This document shows, one piece after another, positions 37,219 through 46,410 of a DNA stretch of 64,000 nt (position 1 is the stretch's first letter; every line of letters starts with the position of its first letter). Under the pieces are notes generated by a model. That model did not search any database. It was not told where the DNA came from and saw only the letters and a program-made list of their open reading frames with translations. The position numbers and the translations under genes are program-made. The stretch lies in contig NZ_JARVTG010000001.1 of assembly GCF_029846635.1 (NCBI RefSeq), positions 2,957,501 to 3,021,500 of the forward strand, in the 5' to 3' direction. This DNA comes from Pokkaliibacter sp. MBI-7 (GTDB taxonomy: Bacteria > Pseudomonadota > Gammaproteobacteria > Pseudomonadales > Balneatricaceae).

Positions 37219-38262
37219 ATGTCATTGAATTCCCGCTCCGTCGTTGCATCACGTCCTGCCCGCGCCTGGAAACGCGCGGCTCTCGGGCTGGCGCTGGCCT
37301 GTGCCGCTGGCTCCGCCAGTGCCACCACCACCCTGCGCTTTGCCCATATCTGGCCAACCACCGCCGCCATTCACAAAGAGGTGTTTCAGGCCTGGGCGGA
37401 CACCGTGGAGAAAGAGTCCAACGGTGAACTCAAGGTGCAGATCTTCCCGGCCCAGACCCTGACCAAATCCGACACCGCCTATCAGGGAGTGGTCAACGGT
37501 ATCGCCGATATCACCGCCATTGTGCAGGGCTATACCGCCGGCCGCTTCCCGCTGTCACAGGTGGTGGAGCTGCCGGGGGTGTCGATGAGTGCCAGGCAGG
37601 GCAGCTGCATCACCCAGTCGCTGTATGACGAAGGCAAGATCGCCAGTGAATACGCCGACAGCCACGTGCTCTACCTGTTTGCTTCCGGCCCGGGTTATAT
37701 CCATACCAGCGACAAGGTAGTGAAAACCCCGGAAGACCTGCAGGGCCTGCGTATCCGTCGTCCCACCGCAGTGGTGGGCAAGCTGCTGAGCGAGATGGGT
37801 GCACAGCCTGTCGGTCTGCCCGCGCCGGAAATTTATTCCTCCATGCAGCGCGGTCTGCTGGATGGGGTGGCCATCAACTGGGAAGGGCTGAAGACCTTCC
37901 GTGTCTCCGAGCTGTCCAACGAGCACACCGAAGTACCGTTTTACTCGCTGGTGTTTGTCACCACCATGAACAAGAAAACCTATGACCGTCTGCCGGACAA
38001 CCTGAAGAAGGTGATTGATGACAACTCCGGCATGAAGTGGGCGATGAAGGCCGGAACGGTGTTTGCCGCGCAGGATGCCGAAGGCCGTGCCGAAGCCAGG
38101 GGCTCGATTCTCGAAGTGAAGGATCCGCTGGCCAGTGGCCCCTGGGCTGCGCCGCTGAAAAAGGCGACCGAGGGTTATCTGGATGAACTCAATGCCAGTG
38201 GCAAGAACGCCACCGAAGTCTACGACGAAGCCAAACGCCTGCAGGGTGAATGCGCTATCTGA
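37219..38262 (+). CDS. TRAP transporter DctP-type binding protein, second copy
   Basis: This is a 347-residue paralogue of the protein at 34.1 kb. Most of the mature region aligns without gaps (for example TTLRFAHIW, RIRRP, EIYSSMQRGLLDGV and KKTYDRLPDNLKKVIDD are shared or nearly so). The signal peptide (about 1-35) is unrelated and longer. The start at 37219 follows AGAGGTG; a GTG two codons earlier is rejected. It may extend the substrate range of the same DctQM channel or be a more specialised duplicate. A strong terminator follows. Confidence 0.9.
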   Translation: MSLNSRSVVASRPARAWKRAALGLALACAAGSASATTTLRFAHIWPTTAAIHKEVFQAWADTVEKESNGELKVQIFPAQTLTKSDTAYQGVVNGIADITAIVQGYTAGRFPLSQVVELPGVSMSARQGSCITQSLYDEGKIASEYADSHVLYLFASGPGYIHTSDKVVKTPEDLQGLRIRRPTAVVGKLLSEMGAQPVGLPAPEIYSSMQRGLLDGVAINWEGLKTFRVSELSNEHTEVPFYSLVFVTTMNKKTYDRLPDNLKKVIDDNSGMKWAMKAGTVFAAQDAEGRAEARGSILEVKDPLASGPWAAPLKKATEGYLDELNASGKNATEVYDEAKRLQGECAI

Positions 38263-38281
38263 TAGCGGGTGTTGTGTGAGT

Positions 38282-38314
38282 AAAACGGCTCACTGGATGA
38301 GCCGTTTTGCTTTT
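38282..38314 (+). terminator. Terminator after the TRAP operon
   Basis: An 11-bp perfect stem, aaaacggctca with tgagccgtttt (38282-38292 with 38298-38308), is followed by a T-rich tail. Confidence 0.95.
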
Positions 38315-38511
38315 CGCTGACCGCGTTAATGAATGTGGCGATGTTGTCCGTCGTCACTGGCAGCCCTTCCTCGGATACTTCTATACTGCATTGCACAAAC
38401 CGAATTGAACCAGGCCAGCAGCCTGTCGTACTTGACCCGCGTTGAGTGCCCGGGGTGGCTGGCGGCTGGGCGCAGTGTGCTGCTGCGCCCGCATGACACA
38501 GGAGTGGCAGG

Positions 38512-39291
38512 ATGGCATTGGCAGTGGATTTGAAAGGTAAGGTCGGGCTGGTACTAGGCATCGCCAACGAACAGAGCATCGCCTTTGGCTGTGCGCAGGC
38601 ATTGCAGCAGGCCGGTGCGGCGCTGTGCGTCACCTATCTGAATGACAAGGCCCGGTCCCATGTTGAACCACTGGCGCAGCAGCTGCAGGCGGAGCTGCTG
38701 CTGCCCTGCGATGTGCGTCAGCCGGGGCAGCTGGAGGCGGTGTTTGCCGCCATGGCCGAACACTGGGGCAAGCTCGACTTTGTGGTGCACTCCATTGCCT
38801 GGTCGCCGCTGGATGAACTCCATGGGCGTCTGCTGGATTCCACTGCCGAGGGCTTTGCTCAGGCCATGGATGTGTCCTGCCATTCCTTTGTCCGCGCCGC
38901 CCGACTGGCCGAGCCACTGATGCAACAGGCCGGTGGCGGCACCTTGCTGACCATGAGCTATTACGGCGCCGACAAGGTGGTGGCGCACTACAACCTGATG
39001 GGGCCGGTCAAAGCCGCGCTGGAAAGTGCCAGCCGCTATCTGGCTGCAGAGCTGGGCAGCAGTGGCATTCGTGTCCATGCCCTGTCTCCCGGTCCGATGC
39101 CGACCCGCGCCGCCTCCGGCATCGAGCAGTTCGATCAGCTGCTGGACAAAGGCCGTCACTGCTCCCCCCTGCAGCGGCTCGGTACGCCCGAAGATGTGGG
39201 TCATCTGGCTGCATTTCTGGTCAGTGATCTGGGCGCCCACCTGACCGGCAGCACGCTGTTTGTCGATGCCGGGCTGAATATCATGTCCTGA
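38512..39291 (+). CDS. fabI: FabI-like enoyl-[acyl-carrier-protein] reductase
   Basis: The 259-residue short-chain dehydrogenase belongs to the FabI branch. It has cofactor motif GIANEQSIAFG (about 16-26), SIAWSP after the fourth strand, and the active site Tyr-X6-Lys in YNLMGPVK, with the extra upstream Tyr (SYYGADK) seen in FabI. It would reduce enoyl-ACP with NAD(P)H in fatty-acid elongation. It stands alone outside a fatty-acid cluster, between the TRAP operon and the PLP-like giant gene, so it may be a second FabI copy or act in a special pathway. Confidence 0.8.
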   Translation: MALAVDLKGKVGLVLGIANEQSIAFGCAQALQQAGAALCVTYLNDKARSHVEPLAQQLQAELLLPCDVRQPGQLEAVFAAMAEHWGKLDFVVHSIAWSPLDELHGRLLDSTAEGFAQAMDVSCHSFVRAARLAEPLMQQAGGGTLLTMSYYGADKVVAHYNLMGPVKAALESASRYLAAELGSSGIRVHALSPGPMPTRAASGIEQFDQLLDKGRHCSPLQRLGTPEDVGHLAAFLVSDLGAHLTGSTLFVDAGLNIMS

Positions 39292-39301
39292 GGTCGTGAA
39301 C

Positions 39302-42300
39302 CTATGGCTGACGTCTGGCTGCCAGCTGGCGTAAGTAGTCCAGTCGCTCCTGCTGGCCAAGGGTGGTGATCTGCCCCGGGGTGCTGATCTGGCTGAAGGT
39401 CTCCGGCTTCAGTGCGCCACGGTCGAGGCTCTGTTCGGCAGCAGTGAGGCAATGCTCAGCCAGCTGCTGCTTGCCCCGCGCCAGCAGATTACCGATCACA
39501 CTGAGGCGTGTCGGCATATCGGCAGGCAGCAGCAGGGTGTTGATCACGTGCTCTTTGGTGGCCTTGTCGGCCGCGGTAAATACCTGCTCGGGAATGGTCA
39601 GCAGACCATCAACCTGCTGCGGCAGACCGGGCAACCGACCGCTGGCATCCAGCAACCGCTTCAGGCCGGCCTGCTGCTGGGCCGGGTCATCACTGCTCAT
39701 GTCGGCCCGGCACAGAAAGGTATGCAGCGCCATAACATTGCTCCGTCCGAGGCTGGAGACTCCCGGTAACCCCGACTGAATCAGCGGCGGCAGCAGTTCA
39801 TCCAGCAGCTGGCGGTCCGGCCCCTGCTGCCAGCCTTCCGGTCCGCCCAGTTTGCGGGTGAAGTTACCCAGCAGATTGATCACCGAGACGATCTTGTTAA
39901 GGGTGAAGCCTGTCCGCTGATCTGTCTCCTGCTGCTGGCGTTGTGCCTGTATATCGGTCGCGGCGGCGGTACTGGCAGGCAGCTCCTGCCGGCCGATATG
40001 GTTCAGCGTCTGTGCCAGCGTTGTCGGTCGCTGGTCGTCCATCGGGTGCTGACGCAGGCCCTCGCGGACCAGCGCGTCGATCAGCTGCCGTGCTTGCGGC
40101 CAGCCCCACTGGCAGTGGGGTTGTTGCATCATCCTGCCCGCCAGATAGAAGGCTTCCGTCAGTTCGGCGTGGCTTTCCTGACCGATAAACAGGCGGTCGG
40201 CGCCGAGCCCGTTCAGGGGGGCTGAAGAGAGGGTGGTGTCGGCGTAACCAAAGCCGGCACGCGGATTGACGTAGTTGTTATCAATATAGGCCGCCATCCC
40301 AATGTCGATTTTGACCGTGCCGTGCTGATCCGTAAGCTGCAGGGTGTGGTAGTTCTGCTGGTCATGCAGCATGACGGCATAAGGCAGTGCCGGATCATGA
40401 GCATCGAACCGGGCGTGACCCGCGAGACCGTGGAAACAGGTGCGGCTGACAAAATCCAGATTCTGTCTGGCGTGATCGACCAGATCAAATTCATGCTCGC
40501 GCTGCCGGAGCATATGGGTCAGCAGCTGGGCTTCGTTGCCTGCCATCCAGTTCACATCGCGCTCGGCCAGCTGCAGGCTCTGCCTGGCCCGCTGGGCGGC
40601 CTGATCATTGACCGATACCAGTGCCACCGTACCGCCCATGGCCTTGCCGCAGCCGAGGTTGGCGTATTTTTGCAGGCTCTTACACAGGACCAGCCGCAGC
40701 TTGCCCTGTTGCAAGGGGCTGGCCAGTTGATGGAGCAGGCGGTCGACTTCGCCGCGTTGCTCCAGTGTGGTGTCCAGCATCACCACCATGGGCTTACTAA
40801 AGCGCGAGGCCGCGGCCAGTTTGCTGTTGATGGCGCCGACCAGCGATTCAACCGTGACCTCGGCACGATGGCCTGTCTGGCTGGGCACGCTGTTGTGCAG
40901 TGCAGCACTGAAGGCCCTGCCGCTCATTCTGGGCATATGCAGTCCGGCTTTCAGACTGCTTCTGGCACGGCTCAGCAGTGATGCCTGCTGCGGGTAGTCG
41001 CGGAGAGTAGTGGTTTCATAGTAGTCGGGGATTTTCTCCCCTGACGGTTTCAGCAGATCTTCCACCTTACTGGTGCCCACCAGCTTGCGGCACAGATTGA
41101 GGCCGGTCGACAGCGCCGCCATACCCGAGCTGAACAGTCGCACTTCGCTGTCCTGACGCAGCGAAGGTGGCAATAACTGATGGCCGGCGGTGCTGGCAGC
41201 TGCCTGATGGAAATCATGCAGCTCATAAGGGCGGCTGGCGCTCAGGCACACCTGCAGCTCCTCCATCAGGATGTTGTAGGCATTGATAAACTGGGCACTG
41301 TTGCGGCTGACCGCGGGCATGCTGTCAGCCACCGCATGCAACGCCTGCAGACCGCTGGCCAGCACTGGATTATGGCGGTGCTGCTGGTCCAGCCCTTTCT
41401 CCTGCAGCGTCGTCACCAGCGAGTCGATCAGGTCGGCTGCGGTGTTGGCCAGCGCTGACATGGCATGGCCGTCCGGGATCGCACGCAGCTTTGCCGTGAC
41501 AGCATCGGCACCCCGGAGCCGCTGCAGCAAACTGAGATTATCAACGGCGGGGTCGTGAGCGACGGCCCCCGTCTCCGGGCCGCTGGTAGCGTACAGGGAG
41601 GGCGCACCACCAAAATGCTCGCAGTAGCTCTTACCATCCTCAATGGCCAGACCGTCTGCCAGATACAGGGCAAACAGCCCCGGCTGCAAGGGCTTGAGGT
41701 GCTGGTCCAGATAGGCTGCCGTAGTGGTGAAATGCTCAGGTGTCTTACCATCCCGGCACAGCTGCTTGAGGATCTGCTTGGCCGCATGGCGGCTGTTTAT
41801 AAAGAGAACGTTGTCATCCTCCTGACCGCCTGCGGCATGATACAGCGCCAGGCAGCGGTCGAGCTGGGCGGTGGAAGGTTTGATCCTGACATAGTCGGTA
41901 TCCAGCGGGTGGCGCAATGCTATCTTGCTGCTCTGGCGCAGGTCGGCGGTACGCGGTGGCTCTCCTTCCCTGGCGAAGTGCAGACCATACTGGCTGGCGA
42001 TCTGTTCACCGCCCCGCATACTGGCCAGCTGCTGGCGGCGCAGATCGGTAAAGGAGATCCCGTGGGTCGATTGCTGCTGGGTACGCTGATACAGCCAGGA
42101 TTGCGCCAGCAGGTGCTGCAGCTCCTGCTGCACGCCACTGCGGCTGCTGCGTTGCAGCGATGCCAGCCGGTCGGTCAGCCGTGCCTGCTGAGCGGTGGTT
42201 TCCGCACTGGATGCCGGTAACGACTGCGAACGCTGCAAGGTGGATGGCTGGTCCACTGCCGCCGGCAGCGATGTCTGCGGCAGTCCGGCATGAGTGACCC

Positions 42301-42307
42301 GTGTCAT
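39302..42307 (-). CDS. Uncharacterised 1001-residue protein with a cryptic Cys/Met-metabolism PLP-enzyme-like core
   Basis: I do not recognise this protein as a named family. The start at 42307 follows a perfect AGGAGG. The first 100 residues are rich in Ser, Thr, Gln and Pro with no signal peptide or membrane helix. The middle looks like a fold-type I PLP enzyme of the cystathionine synthase/lyase group: SSGMA at 393-397 (SGMAA-like), VVMLDTT with Asp512 (the DNT pyridine-binding Asp), and KSLQKY with Lys547 in the place of the PLP lysine (SxxKY), followed by KAMGG. A later GFGYADTTL and IGQESHAELTEAF segment recalls the end of that fold. The C-terminal 200 residues are helical without a known match. 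It converges on the FabI-like gene and diverges from the PhoD-like gene. Function unknown; a secreted effector-type protein is one possibility. Confidence 0.75.
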   Translation of the reverse strand: MTRVTHAGLPQTSLPAAVDQPSTLQRSQSLPASSAETTAQQARLTDRLASLQRSSRSGVQQELQHLLAQSWLYQRTQQQSTHGISFTDLRRQQLASMRGGEQIASQYGLHFAREGEPPRTADLRQSSKIALRHPLDTDYVRIKPSTAQLDRCLALYHAAGGQEDDNVLFINSRHAAKQILKQLCRDGKTPEHFTTTAAYLDQHLKPLQPGLFALYLADGLAIEDGKSYCEHFGGAPSLYATSGPETGAVAHDPAVDNLSLLQRLRGADAVTAKLRAIPDGHAMSALANTAADLIDSLVTTLQEKGLDQQHRHNPVLASGLQALHAVADSMPAVSRNSAQFINAYNILMEELQVCLSASRPYELHDFHQAAASTAGHQLLPPSLRQDSEVRLFSSGMAALSTGLNLCRKLVGTSKVEDLLKPSGEKIPDYYETTTLRDYPQQASLLSRARSSLKAGLHMPRMSGRAFSAALHNSVPSQTGHRAEVTVESLVGAINSKLAAASRFSKPMVVMLDTTLEQRGEVDRLLHQLASPLQQGKLRLVLCKSLQKYANLGCGKAMGGTVALVSVNDQAAQRARQSLQLAERDVNWMAGNEAQLLTHMLRQREHEFDLVDHARQNLDFVSRTCFHGLAGHARFDAHDPALPYAVMLHDQQNYHTLQLTDQHGTVKIDIGMAAYIDNNYVNPRAGFGYADTTLSSAPLNGLGADRLFIGQESHAELTEAFYLAGRMMQQPHCQWGWPQARQLIDALVREGLRQHPMDDQRPTTLAQTLNHIGRQELPASTAAATDIQAQRQQQETDQRTGFTLNKIVSVINLLGNFTRKLGGPEGWQQGPDRQLLDELLPPLIQSGLPGVSSLGRSNVMALHTFLCRADMSSDDPAQQQAGLKRLLDASGRLPGLPQQVDGLLTIPEQVFTAADKATKEHVINTLLLPADMPTRLSVIGNLLARGKQQLAEHCLTAAEQSLDRGALKPETFSQISTPGQITTLGQQERLDYLRQLAARRQP

Positions 42308-42435
42308 GGCGCCTCCTGAGACTTCAAGCATGCTACCTGAGTCGCTTTTCAGCGCGATTGGTTGCAGAGCGCGCTGACAGTGATGTCATTCCATGCAGCA
42401 GACTGAAGCAGCTGCTGACTGGCAAGGGCGCGGTG

Positions 42436-44442
42436 ATGTCATCACTATGGACGAATTTGGACAGCAGTATGGATGCCGTTATGGATCACCCTGACCTCGC
42501 CAGCGCCTCTTCCGGCTTGCCTGACATTGTTGCCGGTCCGCTGTTGCGGCGCGCTGAAGCGGGCCGGCTGGTGTTCTGGCTGGTAAGCACCCGCCCACTG
42601 CAGTGGCAGCTGAAACTCAGCGTCGGTGGCGGCACGGAGCAGGCCGGGCAGCGCCCGGCCGGAACCTCTCAGGCCCTGCAGGTGGGGCAGCGCTGCTGGA
42701 TTCACCTGCTGGATTTCCAACTGGCGCAGCCACTGCCTGATGATCAGCCGGTCAGCTATGACCTGCAGTATCAGCACCCTGATCAGCCTGGGGTGGGCTG
42801 GCTGGGGATCGGCCAGTGGGCGCCCGAGCTGTGTTATGACAATGAAGCGCTGCCGCGCATTGTGGTGCGTCAGCAGCTGACCCAGCTGTTGCATGGCTCC
42901 TGCCGTAAACCGCACTTCCCCGCTGGCGATGGTCTGGTGCGGGCCGACCAGTGGCTGGCCGAACATCGTCAGCAGAGTGATCACTGGCCCAGCCTGATGA
43001 TGCTCTCCGGTGATCAGATTTATGCCGATGATGTGGCTGGCCCGATGCTGGTCGCCATTCATCAGGTGATGGCGCTGCTGGGGCTGTGGCCGGAACAGTT
43101 GCAGGGGGCCAGGGTCAGCACCAGCGCCGAACTGCTGGACAGCGAGCATTGTTACTACGACCGTCAGCACCTGCTGCCGGACACGGATCTGGCAGAAGAG
43201 GTCAGACGGCGTTTCTTTCGCGGTGTGCGCAAACCGATCTTTACCTCCGACTCGGCACACAACCACCTGATTACCTTTGCTGAAGTGGTGGCCATGTACT
43301 GTCTGGTCTGGTCACCGCTGCTGTGGCGTCATGTGCAGCTGACGTGCCCGGCGCGGCTGGCGACTGAGGCCCGGCAGTGCTTTGAGCGGGAGCGGGAGCA
43401 TATCGAGGCCTTTGCTGGTGGGCTGACCGCAGTGAGGCGAGTCCTTGCTCACCTGCCAACCTATATGATCTTTGATGATCACGATGTCACCGATGACTGG
43501 AATCTGAATGCCGAGTGGGAAGAAGCCGCTTATGGCAATGCCTTTTCCCGCCGCATCATTGGCAATGCCCTGCTGGGTTATCTGCTGTGTCAGGGCTGGG
43601 GTAACCAGCCTGAACGTTTTGCCGCCGTGATGCCGGAATTACAGCAGTGGCTGCTGCATGCGCAGCAGGGTGAGGCCGCGCAACGTCATGATGAACTGAT
43701 CACACATGTGCTCGGCAGTCGTTACTGGCACTACGCGCTGGCCACCGAACCGGCACTGGTGGTGCTGGATACCCGCACCCAGCGCTGGCGCTCCGAGCGC
43801 AGTCTGGCCCGGCCGTCAGGGCTGATGGACTGGGAGGCGCTGGTGGAGCTGCAACAGACGCTGATGGACCGTCAGGCGGTCGTGCTGGTGTCTCCGGCAC
43901 CGGTATTCGGGGTCAAGCTGATCGAGGCGATACAGCGGTTGTTCACCTGGTTCGGCAAACCGCTGATGGTGGACGCCGAGAACTGGATGGCCCATCCGGG
44001 AGCGGCGAACGTGATGCTGAATATCTTCCGTCATCCGCGCACCCCGCAGCATTTCGTCATCCTGTCCGGTGATGTGCATTACTCCTTTGTCTACGACATT
44101 CATCTGCGTTTTCGCCGGCAGGGGCCGACAATCTGGCAAATCACCAGCAGCGGTCTGAAGAATGAGTTCCCTCACCGTCTGCTGGATAGCTTCGACCGAC
44201 TTAATCGCTGGCTGTATGCCCCCTGGTCGCCGCTGAACTGGCTGACCAAACGGCGGCGGATGCGGGTTCATCCCCGTCGGCCACAGCAGGCTTCACGCGG
44301 GGAGCGGCTGATCAATGGGGCGGGGATGGGGTATGTGCGGCTGGACCCGGCCGGTGAGCCGCTGGAAGTGGTACAGCTGATGGTGGACGGACGCAAACTG
44401 GCCTTTGAAGTGCACGAAGGGGAAGAGGAGCACTGGGCCTGA
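42436..44442 (+). CDS. PhoD-like metallophosphatase family protein
   Basis: The 668-residue protein has PhoD/alkaline phosphatase D-type metal motifs in order: LMMLSGDQIYADDV (about 192-205), YMIFDDHDVTDDWN (about 340-353) and ILSGDVHYSFVYD (about 542-554). It lacks a signal peptide or Tat motif at the chosen start (ATG 42436, with AAGGG about 8 bases upstream), so it is probably cytoplasmic, unlike classic PhoD. The frame is open back to 42301, but that start overlaps the divergent gene. The 128-base divergent gap suggests shared regulation with the 1001-residue protein. The substrate (phosphomonoester or diester) is unknown. Confidence 0.85.
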   Translation: MSSLWTNLDSSMDAVMDHPDLASASSGLPDIVAGPLLRRAEAGRLVFWLVSTRPLQWQLKLSVGGGTEQAGQRPAGTSQALQVGQRCWIHLLDFQLAQPLPDDQPVSYDLQYQHPDQPGVGWLGIGQWAPELCYDNEALPRIVVRQQLTQLLHGSCRKPHFPAGDGLVRADQWLAEHRQQSDHWPSLMMLSGDQIYADDVAGPMLVAIHQVMALLGLWPEQLQGARVSTSAELLDSEHCYYDRQHLLPDTDLAEEVRRRFFRGVRKPIFTSDSAHNHLITFAEVVAMYCLVWSPLLWRHVQLTCPARLATEARQCFEREREHIEAFAGGLTAVRRVLAHLPTYMIFDDHDVTDDWNLNAEWEEAAYGNAFSRRIIGNALLGYLLCQGWGNQPERFAAVMPELQQWLLHAQQGEAAQRHDELITHVLGSRYWHYALATEPALVVLDTRTQRWRSERSLARPSGLMDWEALVELQQTLMDRQAVVLVSPAPVFGVKLIEAIQRLFTWFGKPLMVDAENWMAHPGAANVMLNIFRHPRTPQHFVILSGDVHYSFVYDIHLRFRRQGPTIWQITSSGLKNEFPHRLLDSFDRLNRWLYAPWSPLNWLTKRRRMRVHPRRPQQASRGERLINGAGMGYVRLDPAGEPLEVVQLMVDGRKLAFEVHEGEEEHWA

Positions 44443-44469
44443 TCAGCGTCGTTTGGTGCTGAGCCGTAA

Positions 44470-44495
44470 AGAAAAAAGGACCCGCAAAGGTCCTT
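44470..44495 (-). terminator. Terminator of the pcaDCHG operon
   Basis: A 7-bp stem, aaggacc with ggtcctt. On the minus strand it is followed by a T-run (complement of 44471-44477). It lies about 150 bases past pcaG. Confidence 0.8.
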
Positions 44496-44641
44496 GAAAG
44501 GGGCTGCACCTGCCCGTCCAGACACGACAGGGCCTGTCAGACAGGCGCCAGGGCAGGAGCAGCGGTTGGCATCGTAAGGGTAACGTTGCACAACTCGGTA
44601 GCGGCCAGCAGCAGGCTGTGCGGCTGACCTTCAGATGTCAC

Positions 44642-45250
44642 TCAGTAATCGAAGAACACCGTGGCGTTGTCGCCCTGCATACGGATATCAAAGCGATAAC
44701 GCACGCCATAGGGGCTGTCGACACGTTTGGCCACCAGTGTATGGCGACGACCTTCCGGCACCTGACTGAGGATCGGGTCCTGGGCGTTGGCCGCCGCTTC
44801 ATCCTCGAAATACAGACGGGTGTAGGAGTGAATCAGCAGGCCGCGCATCAGTACGATGACGTTGATAAAAGGCGCGTGGCCTTCTTCGATGCTGCCGGGT
44901 TTGATGGTCTCAAACTGGAAGTGGTTACCGGGCAGGGTGCCGGTGCCCATGCGGCCGAAACCCTTGAATTCTGGGTCCAGGGCACGTTCTTCACGCTGAT
45001 CGGCCGGGTGGGCGAAGCGACCACTGCTGTTGGCCTGCCAGATTTCGATCATGGCGTCATCAACAGTATTACCGGCCCCGTCAAACACCTGCCCCACGAT
45101 TTCAATGGCAGCGCCCTGCGTCTTGTCGCTGGCCAGCTTGCCGGAGGTAATGGGGGGCAGAGGGTAGCCGTACTGACGCGGAGTCAGGCCGTAGGCGAAG
45201 TACGGGCCAACGGTCTGGCTTGGGGTTTCCTTGAGCTTCTTGTCAGCCAT
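44642..45250 (-). CDS. pcaG: Protocatechuate 3,4-dioxygenase alpha subunit
   Basis: The 202-residue subunit of the intradiol ring-cleaving dioxygenase starts in the typical way, LKETPSQTVGPYFAYGL, followed by the intradiol beta-sandwich with IEIWQANSSGRF. It forms the catalytic heterodimer with PcaH, which carries the iron ligands; the alpha subunit completes the pocket. It is 2 bases from pcaH and last in pcaDCHG. Confidence 0.96.
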   Translation of the reverse strand: MADKKLKETPSQTVGPYFAYGLTPRQYGYPLPPITSGKLASDKTQGAAIEIVGQVFDGAGNTVDDAMIEIWQANSSGRFAHPADQREERALDPEFKGFGRMGTGTLPGNHFQFETIKPGSIEEGHAPFINVIVLMRGLLIHSYTRLYFEDEAAANAQDPILSQVPEGRRHTLVAKRVDSPYGVRYRFDIRMQGDNATVFFDY

Positions 45251-45252
45251 GA

Positions 45253-45969
45253 TCAGCCCTCCAGCGGGGTGGCGTTGGGGCCACGCAGGACGATATCGAA
45301 GATGTAACCCAGAGCGAAGTTTTCCTCGGTGACATCAATGGAGAAGGTGCTTACCAGACGGCTGCGTGCGGCCTCGGGAATGCCCTTGTAAATCGGGTCG
45401 AGGTCGAGCAGGGGGTCGCCGGGGAAATACATCTGGGTGACCAGACGGGTGCGAATGGTCGGCCCGAACAGTGAAAAGTGAATATGGTTCGGACGCCAGG
45501 CATTGGGGTGGTTGCCCCAGGGATAAGCACCGGGCTTGATGGTGTAGAACTTGTAACGCCCTTCGCTGTCGGTGACACAGCGGCCTGAACCCTGGAAGTT
45601 GGGGTCCAGCGGTGCATCGTGCTGATCACGCTTGTGGACATAGCGACCGGCAGCATTGGCCTGCCAGACTTCGATCAGGGTGTTGGGGACCGGATTGCCA
45701 TGTTCGTCCAGTACGCGACCGGTAACGATGATGCGTTCGCCCAGCGGCTCGCCATTGACCTGACCGTTCCTGGTCAGATCGCTGTCCAGCGGGCCAACGT
45801 GTTCGGCACCGAATACCGGGCCGGTATCTTCGGCCAGTGTGGTGCTCACTTCTACCAGAGCCTGATCCACGCCGCGCAGACGGGTGGACTTGTAACCTTC
45901 ATCGATGTAGCCGGGATGGCTGCTCCAGTCGCGCTGGCCGTAGGCGGCCTTGTAATCACGGGCGCTCAT
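45253..45969 (-). CDS. pcaH: Protocatechuate 3,4-dioxygenase beta subunit
   Basis: The 238-residue iron-binding subunit opens protocatechuate between its hydroxyls to beta-carboxymuconate. The intradiol signature LIEVWQANAAGRYVHKRDQH is present. The Fe(III) ligands are expected in GRYVH, in the tyrosine of GAYPWGNHP and in the two histidines of RPNHIHFS. All are present, so the enzyme should be active. Confidence 0.97.
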   Translation of the reverse strand: MSARDYKAAYGQRDWSSHPGYIDEGYKSTRLRGVDQALVEVSTTLAEDTGPVFGAEHVGPLDSDLTRNGQVNGEPLGERIIVTGRVLDEHGNPVPNTLIEVWQANAAGRYVHKRDQHDAPLDPNFQGSGRCVTDSEGRYKFYTIKPGAYPWGNHPNAWRPNHIHFSLFGPTIRTRLVTQMYFPGDPLLDLDPIYKGIPEAARSRLVSTFSIDVTEENFALGYIFDIVLRGPNATPLEG

Positions 45970-46023
45970 AGGAATCTCCTGAATGCTTGTTCTTGTCGTC
46001 AGGCAGTAATAACGCTTCGCTGC

Positions 46024-46410
46024 CTATACAGGATTGTTCGCCAGGCTGGCATAGGCCTCTTTGGCGATCTTGATCGCGGTGTTGGCGGCAGGTACGCCGG
46101 CGTACAGGCCGACCTGCAGTAACACTTCCTTCACTTCTTCCACGGTGGCACCGGTGTTCATGGTGGCGCGGATGTGCATCGCCAGTTCATCGTGATGGCC
46201 GAGAGCGGCCATCAGGGCGATGGTGATCAGGCTGCGATCACGTTTGCTCAGGCCATCGCGGCTCCAGACGCTGCCCCAAGCGGCTTCAGTGATAAAGCGC
46301 TGAAAGTCTTTATCAAAGTCGGTGATATTGGCGCTGGCACGATCAACGTGCTTGTCACCCAATACCGAGCGGCGCACTTGCATGCCGCTTTCATAACGTT
46401 CATCAGACAA
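46024..46410 (-). CDS. pcaC: 4-Carboxymuconolactone decarboxylase
   Basis: The 128-residue CMD-family enzyme decarboxylates gamma-carboxymuconolactone to beta-ketoadipate enol-lactone. Family features include YESGMQVRRSVLGDKHVDRA and the alpha-helical HLRAxxNTG-like segment HIRATMNTGATVEEVKEVLL. The best start is a TTG at 46410, with GGAG about 7 bases upstream; it overlaps the end of pcaD by 8 bases and gives the normal family length. The upstream ATGs in this frame lie within pcaD and give an alien N-terminus. Confidence 0.9.
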   Translation of the reverse strand: MSDERYESGMQVRRSVLGDKHVDRASANITDFDKDFQRFITEAAWGSVWSRDGLSKRDRSLITIALMAALGHHDELAMHIRATMNTGATVEEVKEVLLQVGLYAGVPAANTAIKIAKEAYASLANNPV

